This document shows positions 32,333 through 44,619 of a stretch of DNA of 64,000 nucleotides, in pieces. Numbering within the stretch: the stretch's first letter is position 1; each line of letters starts with the position of its first letter. Below the pieces are notes generated by a model, which was not told the origin of the DNA, did not search any database, and saw only the letters and a program-made list of their open reading frames with translations. Location: the NCBI GenBank assembly GCA_022315425.1, contig JAIUPT010000034.1, positions 682,001 through 746,000 on the forward strand, written 5' to 3'. The translations under genes and the position numbers were made by a program. The DNA is from Pseudevernia furfuracea. Taxonomy: Eukaryota; Ascomycota; Lecanoromycetes; Lecanorales; Parmeliaceae.

Positions 32333-32693
32333 GATGGCGGTAGTGGGAGGTTGTTGGAGGTGATGAGTTGACAATTGGCTTGGTTTGGTGGGGTTCTGAT
32401 TTTTGAGATTGAAGATTTGGTTTTAATGAAGATTGAGAGGGAAATATGGAAGGTTGGGAAAAGGAAGTATTGTATATGAGAGAAATATTAATAGTGATGG
32501 CATGGTTGTTGGACAAACTCAATGCCCCACCAAAGCCCGCAGTTGAATGGAGGGGCTAGGGGCAAAAGGGACTCGTTAGCGGCACTTTTTGGAGTTAGAC
32601 ATCCTTTACTAAGCATGACGAATCGGTTTGCCGCGGAATTATTGTCTGCAGAGATCAAAAAACTCATGACAGCGCCACTCTGTCCTTTTTATC

Positions 32694-32727
<34 letters not shown>

Positions 32728-32928
32728 TAAAAGGGAGAAAAAAAAGAGGTAGGTGGCGGTTTGAGTCCTATACCAATTCTGAAGTACATCAATCGATTGC
32801 ATGAACGTCTGTCAAGGTATCATTGGACCTGAACTATCCAAACATGAACCTAGGTCTCCGAAGAAACCCAGAAGCGAGATGGACACCCAGGAACGTTATC
32901 GGTACGAGTAAAGCTCGGCCGTCGTCTT
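32333..32928. other. intergenic with a 29-nt poly-A run
   Basis: Promoter side of the mannitol dehydrogenase gene and 3' flank of the glutamine-synthetase-like gene. It contains an uninterrupted run of A from 32697 to 32725. No gene seen. Confidence 0.5.
32697..32725 (+). repeat. poly-A homopolymer (29 nt)
   Basis: Twenty-nine consecutive A residues. On the plus strand it could be the tail of a retroposed sequence, but nothing upstream looks like an inserted copy. Confidence 0.9.
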
Positions 32929-34644
32929 TTAAACCGTCTCAACGTATCTTTTGAACTCCCTACATCGTTTTGTCAGCACTTATGCAAGCCTCTTGCATGC
33001 TAGACTCACCAATCAGTGACAGCTTCGTCCCAAAGCCTGATCTCATGTTCTCTCGTGCCTCCAAAATGCTCAACAAACTCGTCTCCGAAGGCTTCTCTTG
33101 CTACACTCTCTGCCCTCATCATTTGCATGGTGGCCTCCTTCAATCCTTTTGCAAGTCGTACTCCTTTGTCTGATGCGCCTCCAACATTTTGCCCCTTGCC
33201 CAGAGGCGGCACCTTGATCTCCAGTTTCTTCTCCACGCCACGCCAGCCGAGAGCAAGGATAGCCGCCAGCACGAGGAAGGGATTGGCGTCCGCACCGGCA
33301 ACTCGTACTTCAAATCTCGTAGCCTTTGGACCTGCAGTGGGCGGCGCTATCAATCGTATTGAGGCAGCTCGATGTTCTAGTCCCCAAGATACGGTCACAG
33401 GTGCCCAGAAGTTCTCAACGAGACGCTTGTAAGAGTTGATGGTGGGCGCGACAAGAGGCATCACATCCGGTAAACCATCTAATAGACCAGCCAGGAAGTG
33501 ACGTCCCATATCAGAGAGGTATTCAAGGTCCTGATATGGAGGATTGGGGTCCTTCGACCCGCGATAGAACATGTTTTTGCCTGACTTGTCAACGATCGAG
33601 ACATGCATGTGGCCGGAGTTGCCCGGGAGGCCTTCTCGGGGTTTGGCCATGAAGCAGGGCGTGATGCCGAATTTGCTGCCCAAGGATTTGACGACGTATC
33701 TGAATAATTGTCAGCAGTGTGGAAACAATTGAAGGACATTCGAGAATCACCAACTTGAACAGCCCAGCTTTATCCGCCATCTGCTTGATTTCCCCGAACT
33801 CGAGGGCCTGGTGCAATCATGAGCGCGGGTTCTATGTTGAATAAAAAGCTTGTCATACTGCTTCAAAGACTCCAGGACCACTTTCTGTATGCCAACCTTC
33901 AATCCCGCACCCGAATTTCTCGCAGGCGTCGTAGATGCCATAGTAGTAGTCTTGATTGTGGACTGGCCTAGTCAGACTGTAGCCAAACATGCCTTCTGTG
34001 AGAGGTGGAAGCGCATTGTGCGGGTTCTCCTGGAGGAATTTTGCCGTAGAGGAAGAGTTGCGTTCTTTTGGATCAACCGCGTTGTCGACAGGCGCTCTGA
34101 ATTGGAAGAACTCGTACTCAGCTGTTGGGCCGCTAGGTCAGCAGAGTCCAGCAATACAAAACCGGGATTTGTACACATGGGTATCTGTAAAGGGTCCAGA
34201 ACTCTCACCTCCTGCCATTGCCCCGAGACCTTGTTTTTCCAATTTGTCGACCGCGGTTTTGAGCAGGCCTCTCGGACAGGCACTGATTGGACCTCGATGG
34301 TCCGGATCGAGGAAGCTGACAAGGAAGAAGGGCACATCATCCTCCCACGGTATTCTTCTGAAGCTGCTCAAGTCCGGCACAGCAATTATATCGTGGTATC
34401 CGTTCTCCGCATTGCTGATCTTCAATTCCTTAAAGTATGTCTGATCGTGCATGTCCCAGCCAAAGATGACGGAGCAGAAGCCGAATCCATCTTTTGCGAT
34501 TCCTAGGAACTTCTTCTTGGACATGAGCTTGCCGCGGAGAACGCCATCGATGTCGATGCCGGCGACTTTGACCTTGGTATCATTTTCCAAGACAAGCTCG
34601 AGCGAATCGTATGTGATCTCGGTGCCTCCCCCGCTGTCTCCCAT
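32929..34644 (-). CDS. Glutamine synthetase type I-like ligase (FluG/GlnA-type catalytic domain)
   Basis: Five exons, 34644..34209, 34121..33859, 33807..33755, 33699..33010 and 32959..32929, encode 490 residues. The N-terminal beta-grasp part has KVAGIDIDGVLRGKLMSKKK and FCSVIFGWDMHDQTYF. The catalytic part has YEFFQFRAPVDNAV, GCGIEGWHTESGPGVFEAAL (metal ligands), CFMAKPREGLPGNSGHMHVS (ATP and metal), WAPVTVSWGLEHRAASIRL and EVRVAGADANPFL. The C-terminus EAVTDWEFKRYVETV needs the last intron (GTGAGT...GATGTAG). Length and motifs place it with GS-I-like fungal proteins, not the roughly 350-residue eukaryotic GS-II that makes bulk glutamine. A gamma-glutamylation role on another amine is likely but not shown. 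An upstream extension of the frame is probably 5' UTR. Confidence 0.9.
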
Positions 34645-35457
34645 CTGGATGTTTGGGCCCGGTGATCTGCTCAGGGGTTCAAAGTGTTTGATTCCAGAGA
34701 CGGGCACCAATGAATACAGGACTGGGCGCCAAGACTGCCTCCAGATTCGCGCTAGCAGCCCTACCGTGCCCCGGTCGCACTTTTTCGATATCCGTACCTT
34801 TCGCTCGTACGAATGAAGGACACTCCGACATGAAAGAAACATACAAAAAAATACCGCGAAGGTGACTGCCCTTGCAATAGAGCAGCGAAGCCACGAGAAG
34901 TAGAAGCACCACATCCTTAAGGCAGTCGGCAAGAAATGCGGGCAGGCCGGAAAGTTTTGCGTGCGGCTGCAGCCTTTTGAGCAGATGCAAATCCAAGCCA
35001 AAATGGGGTTCGAAGATGAAACATCATGCTCCTTTGTATATGCTAGAGCAAGCAGAAGTGCATACTGATGGCCTCAATCCCGCCTATACATGTTCGAGCG
35101 TAAGGAGCCACACCATGTGCGCTTCGTTCGCTAGAAGTATGTTCATTTGTGCTTGATCAAGCGTTCAAAGCAGTATAACAACCGGTCAAATCTTTATGAC
35201 ATACACTTGATCTAAGGACTTGACCCCCAAAGTCTGAGCTCAAAAGCCCCGAAAGCCCTTGTAATACAAGGCTCAAGCCGACGAGTGTGCGCCATGCTAT
35301 CAGCAATCGCTTCAACTCTCTTCTCTACCGAATAAGCCTGCGATGTAAAGAAATTTTGCGAAAGTCTAGACATCCGGGAATTCCGAGTTTTGCCCTGAGT
35401 CAGACCGAGTGCTCTTTGACGCGGAGAGTGTTCATTTGATGACGCCTCATTTCTATC
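34645..35457. other. intergenic, promoter side of the glutamine-synthetase-like gene
   Basis: The frame of the ligase continues open upstream to about 35001 but shows no conserved sequence. Further upstream nothing is recognised. Confidence 0.4.
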
Positions 35458-35928
35458 TCATATCTTCGCGGTATATGAATCTATCGTAGCTACACAAACA
35501 ACCCCTGGTCTTCCGAGACAAACGTTATCTCCTCTTGTACGCAGGAGTGTTACCATGAACAAGCCTATTTCGAGATTCCCTCGAGCACATACCGCTTCAA
35601 CCTGGTCTTTTCCGAAGTCATAGTTAAAAACAAGTTCTCCAACTTTAAAAGTTTTCTCTGTTTCTAGACAATTCATGCGCATCAAGTCTGCCATATGGTG
35701 ACCTACCTGGCACACGCTGGCATAACACGTGATACCTTTGCAACATGGCCACTTGTAAGGGTGTGCGTACAATTCAGAGAGCTCGGTAAGCTGTGTGCTC
35801 GAAGATTCTCGAATTACGGATTTGTACATGTTCACTAGTCCCGACAGAGTTTGGTCTTCTGCGAGTTCCGGTAGTCCTTGACGATGACTGGATGACACTG
35901 CATGTGTAAATTCCAAGGTAATGGTCAT
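35458..35928 (-). CDS. Hypothetical protein of an accessory-region family
   Basis: ATG-led frame of 156 residues (MTITLEFTHAVSSSHRQG...), intronless as read. It contains LVNMYKSVIRESSSTQLTEL, a Cys-rich patch (WPCCKGITCYASVCQVGHH) and a C-terminal part with GELVFNYDFGKDQVEAVC. No signal peptide or membrane segment. I do not recognise a family. The main support that it is or was a gene is that part of it (about 35660-35850) recurs in diverged form at about 42271-42430. It may be the C-terminal exon of a larger gene, or itself a relic. Confidence 0.35.
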   Translation of the reverse strand: MTITLEFTHAVSSSHRQGLPELAEDQTLSGLVNMYKSVIRESSSTQLTELSELYAHPYKWPCCKGITCYASVCQVGHHMADLMRMNCLETEKTFKVGELVFNYDFGKDQVEAVCARGNLEIGLFMVTLLRTRGDNVCLGRPGVVCVATIDSYTAKI

Positions 35929-36148
35929 CGAATCAGGATGCAACTACCTATTGCTCATCTGTTCGGTGTTAACTGTCATATCGTACTGGACCGGCAGAAT
36001 AGCCGCTCTGCGTGATAGGATAGGAGAGCCACGAATAAATACCTCAGCGCGGCCTGCTTTCCTCCATGATCACTTGAACACCGATTTTCCATTTTAGAGA
36101 CACCTACAAGACCATCACTTGTGACCTGAGAATTTTCAGAAGAGCGCC

Positions 36149-37935
36149 ATGGATGGCATTTCCGGCGCTTTTGCAGTGGTCCAACTCATAGTGACTGCCT
36201 ATGATATCAGCAAGTACTTACGCAGCCTTCGCGATATACCAGACGAAATACTCGAGATTGCTGAGACTCTGGACCGTCTCCAGCCAAATTTGGCAGAATT
36301 ACAAAATTTCGTCCAACACCAGACTTCTTGTGAAACTTTGCCCAGAGCGCAGCGCATCAGCAGTGCTTTGAAAGTCTGCGAGAGCAGGGTTGCGGTGCTT
36401 ACAAAGCTCGTGGACGAATGCAAAGGTTCTTTGAACCACTAACGCCTTCTGCAAAGGAAATTGGCGGCCTTGAAACTTTCTCGAAGAAGGATCAGATACG
36501 GAAACTCCAGACTCAGCTTAGAGAGTCCACGGGGAACCTGCTGACCGCTCTCATGATCAATTCCAACGATTTGCAGTGAGTATTCAGAAGTCTGCACCGG
36601 CGAATAATACTAAATCATGAGTGTTCATCAAATCCAAATAGCTTGTGTCACTTCTACACAAGATCACGCAGACTATAAGGCCGACTTGCTCCTCCCAGGA
36701 GTGGACCAGCGCACCGAGTCTCACATTGATGACTTTGCTCAGAATAAGGAATCTTGGATCCACGGTTCGAGCATGGAGAAAGGATTCAGTACCACAAAGG
36801 AAGGTTCCAAGGCGCTGCTTCAGTCACATCCAAACAGAGTGGAGTATGGTACAACGGCATTGTGGGCACAAAGAATTTCCAAACCAAGATCAAAATTCAC
36901 TTGCAAATTTCAAGAAAATCGAAGGCTCTCTACACGAGGATTGGCTCATTTTCATCAGGCCATCTTTCCTGAGATACGCTTTGGAATTACGGATGACAAA
37001 TTCCTTTGGCCGAGTCTCGAGGTCACTAAGAACGTATCCTGTGACGGTTTATTCTTCGCCAATTCAAACTGAAGCGAGAGAGTCGTGCGAGAACGGCGAC
37101 ATTCAAGGACTAAAGATTTCGTTCACTGATGGAAGATTATCTCCTCTCACAGTGGATGAGAATGGAGTGACGTTGTTTCATGTTAGAATCTCTTATGCTT
37201 CATACTACGACGTCAAATGGGAGCTCAGTCTACATAGGCCGCCGCAGGGTACCACAGACCGGATGTGTGCGCTTGGCTGCTTCAATTAGGTCTAGATTCT
37301 GAGCCCACCACATGCCTCACCGACCGGTAAGTAGCCACTCCCGTCCAATGGAGAATATGCTACATCTACCAATAGCAATCCCTTGATAATAGCGGTGTGC
37401 CAATCAATGAGCTCCGACAGCGCCGAACGTACGAAGCGAACGATCGACACTTTCAGAATCCTTCTACAATTTGAAGATGACGACTCGGCTTTCTTCCTGT
37501 GCTTTCACCATTTCAATGGACCGCTGGAGGGCGCGGAATTCATGTGGTCACAGTATGCAGCATGCTATACAAGATAGTACTGTAGTTCCATGTCGTGCTT
37601 TAGCTACAGGTCTGCGCTCGTTTGCAAATGCGCCAGAATGGGAGTCCTCTATTCGAACACTGCTACTTCACGGAGTGGATCTCCACGCGCCCTTGTCGGG
37701 CACAGGGAACGCTCACTGGGACCATCATAAAAAACTCTACCCATGGGAGCTCTCACTAGATGGTGAGCTCCTGGACGAGCTCTTTGCAAATACCGAGACT
37801 CCGTTCGATGCCAAGATAATGGACGACAAATGACTGCAAATTCTAGCGAGCGAAGGATACGATATCCTGGACTATCTCCAGGCTGAGAAAAAGTCACATG
37901 CCACACAAAAGCATATCCTTGTTCTTCTTCGATGA
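36149..37935 (+). pseudogene. STAND/ankyrin-type protein with fungal N-terminal domain, broken
   Basis: The ATG at 36149 opens MDGISGAFAVVQLIVTAYDI, the type of start seen in the N-terminal domains of fungal NLR/STAND and ankyrin proteins, followed by a helical stretch (IAETLDRLQPNLAELQNFVQ). The reading then shifts frame at about 36430 (EPLTPSAKEIGGLETFSKKD is in another frame). A possible intron follows at 36575-36650. A third part (SFGRVSRSLRTYPVTVYSS, ACENGD-like ESCENGDIQGLK, PLTVDENGVTLFH) looks like the start of ankyrin repeats, and RPDVCAWLLQLGLDSEPTT lies in yet another frame. Further pieces run to 37935, including HWDHHKKLYPWELSLDGELL and a TGA within DDK, TGA, LQILASEGYD. Multiple frameshifts and stops make this a relic. 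Confidence 0.7.
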
Positions 37936-38926
37936 TGTATGACACACCACGTCGGCTTTGCTTTGACCTAGGTAGTACTTTAAGTTTGTCTTGGGATTAA
38001 TTACTCGATCCTGCTTTCTTTTCTCCATTTCGCAATGAATTCCATCATTTGCTGAACGTCGTCTGTTACTAACACATCTCGGAATTATGGCTCGAATATA
38101 GGCTCAGAACTACGTGGCCTTATTGCTACTTAACACATTATTTAACGCTGGCAGACTTCGTTAAGTATGATAATCAATTGACCAAAAAGCAATTGTTGAG
38201 TTGGTGGAAACAAGCACCAGAGCAATATGATGACATGAGGCGAGAGACGTGTGTAGAAGAAAGTTTGATGTTTCTGAGGTCCGAAAAGACCCGTCTCTAC
38301 TTTCCATCAGATTCAACCCTTATCAGTAACATGGCCTAAGGTACGCATACTACCGCTCAGGAATTCAGCCTATCAATCGTTGAGCTTTCCTCAGTGAGCA
38401 TCTCAACCTCAATGTTACAATGTGATTAGCCACGAGACAAAATCAAACGTGATGCCTTGGACTAGCAGATATCTTATATGTTTCAAGAGCAAATGGATTC
38501 AATTCTCCACCTTTGGTGGCACCAAACGATCCAAAGCCCTGTGTCTGGGATTCAGTACTCAGTGGAATGAGTTTCCTTGGATTGCTACTACTTGAGCGCC
38601 ATCTCCACGAATTCGGCTTCATGTTTCCCAGACACGATGGATCTGATCTTCTTCTTCTACATCTTTACATACTCTTTTGCCGCCGTCTATGCTTTCAAGG
38701 CTCCCGATCGTGGCAGCTCTGTATGGCTACGAGCCTTGCTTTGGCCATTCTAAACCAGAATGAAACCAGAAAGCGAGAGCATAGTATCTATGATGATTAG
38801 TCAGCGACTTCTCAGATAGTCTGTGGTTCAAATGTCACAACCAAAGTCTCAGAGCGGATGTTTTAAATTATTATGCATGTTCCTACAGTGGAGAACTGAA
38901 TGATCGTACCTCAGAGTGTGAATTTT

Positions 38927-38990
38927 GGAATCGTAGGGCTTTCCCACTCCGCTCCAAGCTATCGTTCTTAGTTTTTTTACGTCAGCCGTG
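38927..38990 (+). repeat. diverged dispersed repeat, copy 1
   Basis: The segment gaatcgtagggctttcccac...cagccgtg has a counterpart at 40654-40722 in the same orientation, with one gap and scattered substitutions. Confidence 0.5.
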
Positions 38991-40653
38991 TGCCTGTTGA
39001 TATCCATTTATAGAACGAGCCCAAGTTTAACGATCGAGCAATGCATAAGCAAGTACAGAAAGTTCCTCGATCGTCGATCTTAAATGCACAAGAGATTGAA
39101 ATTATTCAAGTTTGTCCTGAAGAAGGAAGAACCACTTGAAAAATCGCAGACAGCTACCCCCAATAACGCAAATAGACTCGGATCAGCGGCCTGAATATCA
39201 TTTGCATCTAGCATAGTTGAGTCCAAAGCAGGGTACGAAATATCCAGGTCAAAATTGCCACTTTTGAACGGATGCTGGCTATGAGCGACGGCCAAATTGA
39301 CAATTGCATAGAAAGCCTCTACGACTAGCTCTCACGGCAGTCAAGAGCATGCTCTAAGCTAGCGCTGACGGTCCGCACGAAGGAACTTGAATGGACGCTT
39401 TATCGTAGTGTGGTTATGAAGCACCTGAGGTCTGCCATGACCTTTGATTTTACGCGTCGGCGTTTGACCGCAAATTCTTTTGCCTAATCTTGCCGAGGGT
39501 CAAAAATGGAATACAAACTTACGTGGAACCACTAGCCTCAGCGGAAAATTATAGATGAATGAAAAGCCGTCATCGCCTATCAATTTTAGCAGCCCTTGAG
39601 CGATAGCAAAGAGCTGGGTATTTTTTTGCCTGATTCACTGGGACAATTTTGAGCCATTCTCAAAGAGTACTGTTCTGTCATACCGATACTATTGAGAGTA
39701 TGAGCCTTCAAACCAAGAAGAAAGTCATCGACGATCTTCCTAAAGCTCACGCTATTAATAAGCGATCCGTATCCGAGAATTCTGTAATTATCTTGAGGCC
39801 GTCTTTCACGAAGCATAAATACAAGCTACATTCAACTCCTGGGACTCCCAACCCGGACTGTACAGTCGACTTGAAATGGGATTGCTACACGTGAGTACAT
39901 TTGCTAGATGCTTGTCCTCATCATCTGATACTCGGCAGTATGAGGTGGGTAGCGTTCGGAGAGATCTGGGTTCTTGGCTTCTTGACATTCGCGTGGATGT
40001 TGATCGTATATGCATATAAGACTGATACAGGTCGCTGACCCACCTTACCACACCATGGGTCACGACAACTAACATTAGCTTGCTTTGGGTTTGGGGAGCT
40101 CATCCAAGTGTGTCTCAAAACTGATGGATTGGACCGAGCTCTTTCGCATGCCTGTCACGCGAGGAGTTCGAATTCATCATCATGATTCCATCAAATTGGT
40201 TGCCCAGAACGGAGTCTTGAAAGGAGGTTTGGCTCATCAGATATCTTGTATGGTCTGAACCTCATCAGTTGTATTGAGATGCACTATCATGTTCGCATTT
40301 CAAAAAAACCTCCAGATTGCCCCATTGCACGTCGTGCCAGACATATAACAAAAAAAGCTTGGAAGACGGCCAGGGTCCAGAGATACAGAGGGTCTCGTAA
40401 AATTCCAGGTCCCTGGCCCTTATAACCACCGATAGAGGCGGAATCAAGTCTAGGGCGGCAAATAATTATCCGGAGTTTCCAAGACATACTCGAACAGCGA
40501 TGTACTGGGCGGCAAGATATCAACGATTGTCTGCTCTCGAAATTGGAGATGCCGTTTCACATGCGACCGTGCACACTACAAGAACCCAGCATAGACCGGA
40601 GCTTTCGACAAGAGAAATGCACTGACGCGTCATGTCGATCTGGTCATTTCACC

Positions 40654-40722
40654 TGAATCGTACGGCTTTCCCACACCATTTCAAGCAGTCGCTCTGGATC
40701 TTTTGGGTTAAGGCCAGCCGTG
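40654..40722 (+). repeat. diverged dispersed repeat, copy 2
   Basis: The counterpart of 38927-38990 (gaatcgtacggctttcccac...ccagccgtga). The flanks do not align clearly by eye. Confidence 0.5.
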
Positions 40723-42270
40723 AACGAATTGGCGTCCAACTTAGGGAATGAGCCTAACTTTGGTAGATTCACAGGCTTTTGAAGCTCTATCATTAACAAG
40801 AGATAGTGGCAAGAGGCCCATCGGCATGTCTGAAATCAGGCGCATAGCCATCATTTGTGCGCAGTCTAAGTATCAAGGTATTGGACTTGGAGAATAACAA
40901 AGGGGTGAAAATCTTGTCAATTGCTTCGAGTTCGTCATCAACTGCTTAGCTGTGTTTAGAGCTACTACAGTTTTACAACTGTTATACTAATCGTATTAGG
41001 GATTATAATAAACAGCATCACACCCTAGTTTAACGCACTAACAAGCCGTAATTTCTCCTGTGCATACGTCGTATAAACGAAAGTAGCCCTAAACCCTTTC
41101 TTCTTCATTCGGATTCTGTCCTATACTCGATCGCAATACCGCACGGCCAACGTTTCACCCACGCCTTGTACTCCCTGCAATTTAGTGCGCCTTCGATGAC
41201 CAGAACCTTATCCGTCACTGCAGATCCTCATCTTGACCGTGCTTGTCATGCCGGTGTGCAAACCTTCACTCGTAGGAGGATGCTGTATCTGAAGCTAATT
41301 CTCTCTCAATTCAACCACTGACTGCGCCTTGTTCGGCATCATCCCACTAGGTATTTCGTCACTATATCCGCAGCTTGACGGAGGCCGGCACAGAATGTCT
41401 AGACCCTAAGACTTCTGAGCCAAAATCTCGGCTAACGCCTTCCATGAAGACTTGCCTGGACTGCGCTCAGAAGTGCGTCAGAATTGCATAGGATCTCGGC
41501 CCGTTTTGGGGATCAAGGCCCCCTAATCGCGCCCAGTGAAGATTCCACAAATCTTCTTCATGCGCTCCGAAGAGATAGTTCTAGAGTCCCAGCTACAGGG
41601 TTGCCTCCCAAGAAAAGGGTTAGGGGTATCAGCGCTGTCCAGGACTTTCGGTGCCGACCTCCGTAAAAACTCTTGGATGATCCGTACATTATTCGGAATC
41701 GTCATTCCTTCCTTCATTTGCTTCTTTCATCACGTCTTGAAACCCACCCCGCAAAAGCATGTCCCAAGCTGACATCAAAGATCTATCAGGCGTGAAAACT
41801 CCCCCGTGTAGATGTCCTGAAAATATGAGGGCCCATCTTTTCTCCAATGCAAAGCGATGCTGGAGCCTCTCCCTCTCAATACATCAGCAACGTTAGTGGA
41901 AAATCCATACCTAGAGCCTACTTTCACAACCTCATAAGACTCGGTAATGAATGCGCTTGGCTCGGCTCATCCTTCTTATCAGAGCAGTATTTGCATGCGC
42001 GGAACCACACATCGGCTGGCCAAATCAATCCACGAGTATGTCATTGGAATGCGTTCAATGATAGTTCATACTGGTCTTCTGTGTTCTCACTTGGGCGTCT
42101 AAGCGCTCATTCTCGGCTTGCTTTATGATTCTCCTGTTGCACGTGAAAGAATTACCTTAGAACGATGACAATTCGGATTTTCTTCGAGCGTAGACGAAGT
42201 ATCACTCCGTTAATTTTTCTTTGAAGGAGTCTGGAGAGTATCGTCAAGTACTCTCAGCCACGGATTCTTC

Positions 42271-42430
42271 TATTATAGACAAACACATACGCATTAAGTC
42301 TCCTTGGCAACGTGGCCCCTTATGAGAGTAGGCTTAAATTTCAGAGAACGCTTAGGCTATATGCTTTTCGCCCTCGAAGATCTCCGCAAAACGTAAGTGT
42401 ATATGACCACTAGTACTAGATGATTTCGAT
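42271..42430 (-). pseudogene. decayed copy of the 35.5 kb hypothetical gene
   Basis: The stretch tatagacaaacacatacgca, then ttaagtct, lines up with ctagacaattcatgcgcatc, then aagtct, at 35664. After a deletion of roughly 45 nt the alignment resumes (ggcaacgtggccccttatga against tgcaacatggccacttgtaa) and runs to the agtatatgaccactagt region. On the minus strand every frame contains stops, so this copy is dead. Confidence 0.6.
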
Positions 42431-42785
42431 ATTCGCCAAGTTTCGGTGTTCGTTGATTGCGAAGACATACTGCTATATGAATAGATTTCAGGATACTAGT
42501 TCGTCGAACAAGGATGCAAATGCGCAACGCTTACCTGATTAGTGTCATATCTGCCATGTCGCATCTGCAAGATTAAACTAGCGAGCATGGTGCGTGGAGA
42601 GACAGTCAAGTCGCAAGAATAGGATTGATGTTTGAAGCTGTTCTGTGACTCGGAAAGGAGGCTAGGTGCTTAAAAAAAAAGTATCCATGTAGTGAGGAGA
42701 AGTCCCTAAAATAACCAAAATTATTACTATCGTACAAGCTATTTTCGCGGCTTTAAAATACTCTTACCCAGGTAGATATAAGTAT

Positions 42786-43325
42786 AAATGGCAGACTTTT
42801 CAGGCTAGAAACCTCATATTGACGTCCATTGTGGTTCGAGTAACGAGACAAGTGCTCGCAAAAGTGCCAGTAAAAGTGGTAAAAGTCCTTGAAACATCAA
42901 CCAAAGCAACATTGAACGAGCAGCTTTTGTGCCTGTACAGTACTCTTGCTTGAGCGAAATGCAAGTGCAAATGGCAGATTTTTCGGGCCAGAACCTCAAA
43001 TCGACGTACATTGAGGTTCGGGTAACAAGTCAAGTGCCAGAAGAATGCATATCAAAGGGGTACAAGTCCCTCAAATATCGACACAAGCAGCGCCGAGGAT
43101 GAAGCTTTTCCGCTGATTAACGCTCTTTTGAGAAAGCCTCTGTCACAAATGGCGGATCTTCCTGGATCAATGCCGAAAGTCGACGTTAAAAGACCATGAT
43201 ATTTCGGCAAATCAGATTGTCCTTTTTCCGACAGTTTGTTTGCTAAGTCTAGAAAAGGCAAAGCAAGAGCTCGGGGTGAGACCATTGAAGCGTTGTTTAA
43301 GGGATTCAAACCGTTCTGTGCTGTC
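42786..43325. repeat. three diverged tandem units of about 180 nt
   Basis: Units start at 42786, 42969 and 43147 (spacings 183 and 178) with aaatggcagacttttcagg, aaatggcagatttttcggg and aaatggcggatcttcctgg. Shared blocks in each include (gac/gtc)gtccattg-like, cgaacgagcagctttt/ggatgaagctttt and gtactct/acgctct. On the minus strand one frame is open for most of units 2 and 3, so the repeat may once have been coding, with units of about 60 residues. Confidence 0.65.
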
Positions 43326-44619
43326 TCTTTTGAGCAATTTCAGATACATTTTGAGCTTCGAAGTTGCAAACTCATGGTCTAGCAGTGCGATGATCCAAAT
43401 TGTAATTCATCATCACTAAGTACCTGGAAAGGATCTCGTGGGTTCTGCTTTTGCGGTTGTGGTACTCTTCTCGGCGCCCTTTCTTTTGGTACTCTCTTCT
43501 CTGGTCGCAATTTGACCCCGAATTCATCTCTTAGACTTGATGAAGGCACGTATGCAGCGTCCTCCGGGAGAAAAGTCCCCGACAAGGGGAATTTCCCCAT
43601 ACCTCAACTACACACCGTAGGCGCTCCGCTCGGATAGCCAAAGAAGTGCTGGGGCGAGATGTTGATGATGGAGCTTGGAGAAATCAACGAGTCGCAGCTT
43701 CGAGATTAAGCGTCGCGTGTAAGCAAGGAATACAAGGAAAGCGTAGAGTAAAACAGAATGTGTCAAGCAAGTACAGCTGTCACCCGCCCAAAAGTGTCGT
43801 AATGTAAAGCTTGTTTTTGAAACCGTCGCTCGGTCTGGGAAGTCCTGGTGGTCTGAAAGATAAGCGCTTATCGATGTCGGAAGCTCTCTTGAGCGCTCAA
43901 TATTCACTTAGAAGGTTGTGAGATGTGGGTTCTGATGAGTCGATTCTATGATCTGTAGGAACATTAACCTTGCTACTGCCTGGACCTTGCAAAAAGGATG
44001 TCAAAGCTTGGCAACTTAATCCCGAATTAAATCTATAAGAATAACCATACAAGTATGTAAATCTGATATACCGTTACCAAGTCGCAGAGGTCTTTTAGAT
44101 AAAGCACGCACCACACTGGCTGGTGCTGGGAAATGCACCACCTCTAAAATCCGATAAATCCGTCGCAACGCAGTACTGTTTTTTCATAGATAGCTAGACA
44201 TGGGGGCCGAGGTAACGCTGGGTAATGCCAAGCCATTACCTCGACAGCTGACAGTTCTACGGACCGCGTTTTGTGCTTCCTTCCTGCAACGCCTAAGTCA
44301 TGGTTGGTGCTAGTATTTGACGAAACGATGTGACAGAATCCAATGAAGTCTTCCGGCCTCCTTTTTGATTGTCCAGCTACTGACCCTCAGATCCTTCGTA
44401 GACTTCCTTTGAAGCCTGCCCCGCTCCGAAATGAACGGAGGTTTTAATTGGATGCAGCAACCCGTCCGAGCCCTCGGCAGGCAGAACATGCCTTAAAGGC
44501 TCAGTCTGTTCACAGCTCACCATAGGTTACCGAGAGCGGCACATGGAAACAAATACTAGTTTTCTCTGCCACCACTGTCAAATACAGATCCCTCCTCAAA
44601 CACATTGACTATTAATGCG
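43326..44619. other. intergenic, no supported gene
   Basis: It includes minus-strand open frames at 43379-43600 (Pro/Arg-rich) and 43608-43907 (starts at GTG, with one hydrophobic stretch), neither with a recognisable motif. The right end is the promoter side of the first PemK-like gene. Confidence 0.4.

Larger units (their letters stand above)
37936..42270. other. 4.3 kb of relic-rich sequence without an intact gene
   Basis: Open frames up to 95 codons occur, but none has a recognisable motif and many begin at non-ATG codons. A diverged duplicate pair (38927-38990 and 40654-40722) is listed separately. The texture (coding-like stretches with stops) suggests old pseudogenes rather than unique spacer. 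Confidence 0.45.

Noticed and set aside
31664..32371. 235-codon plus-strand frame over the mannitol dehydrogenase
   Set aside because: Antisense shadow; the minus strand matches the family from end to end.
32697..32725. Poly-A run as the tail of a processed pseudogene
   Set aside because: No coding remnant or target-site duplication found upstream of it.
38513..38800. 95-codon hydrophobic plus-strand frame
   Set aside because: Starts at a non-ATG codon, has no motif and lies among pseudogene relics.
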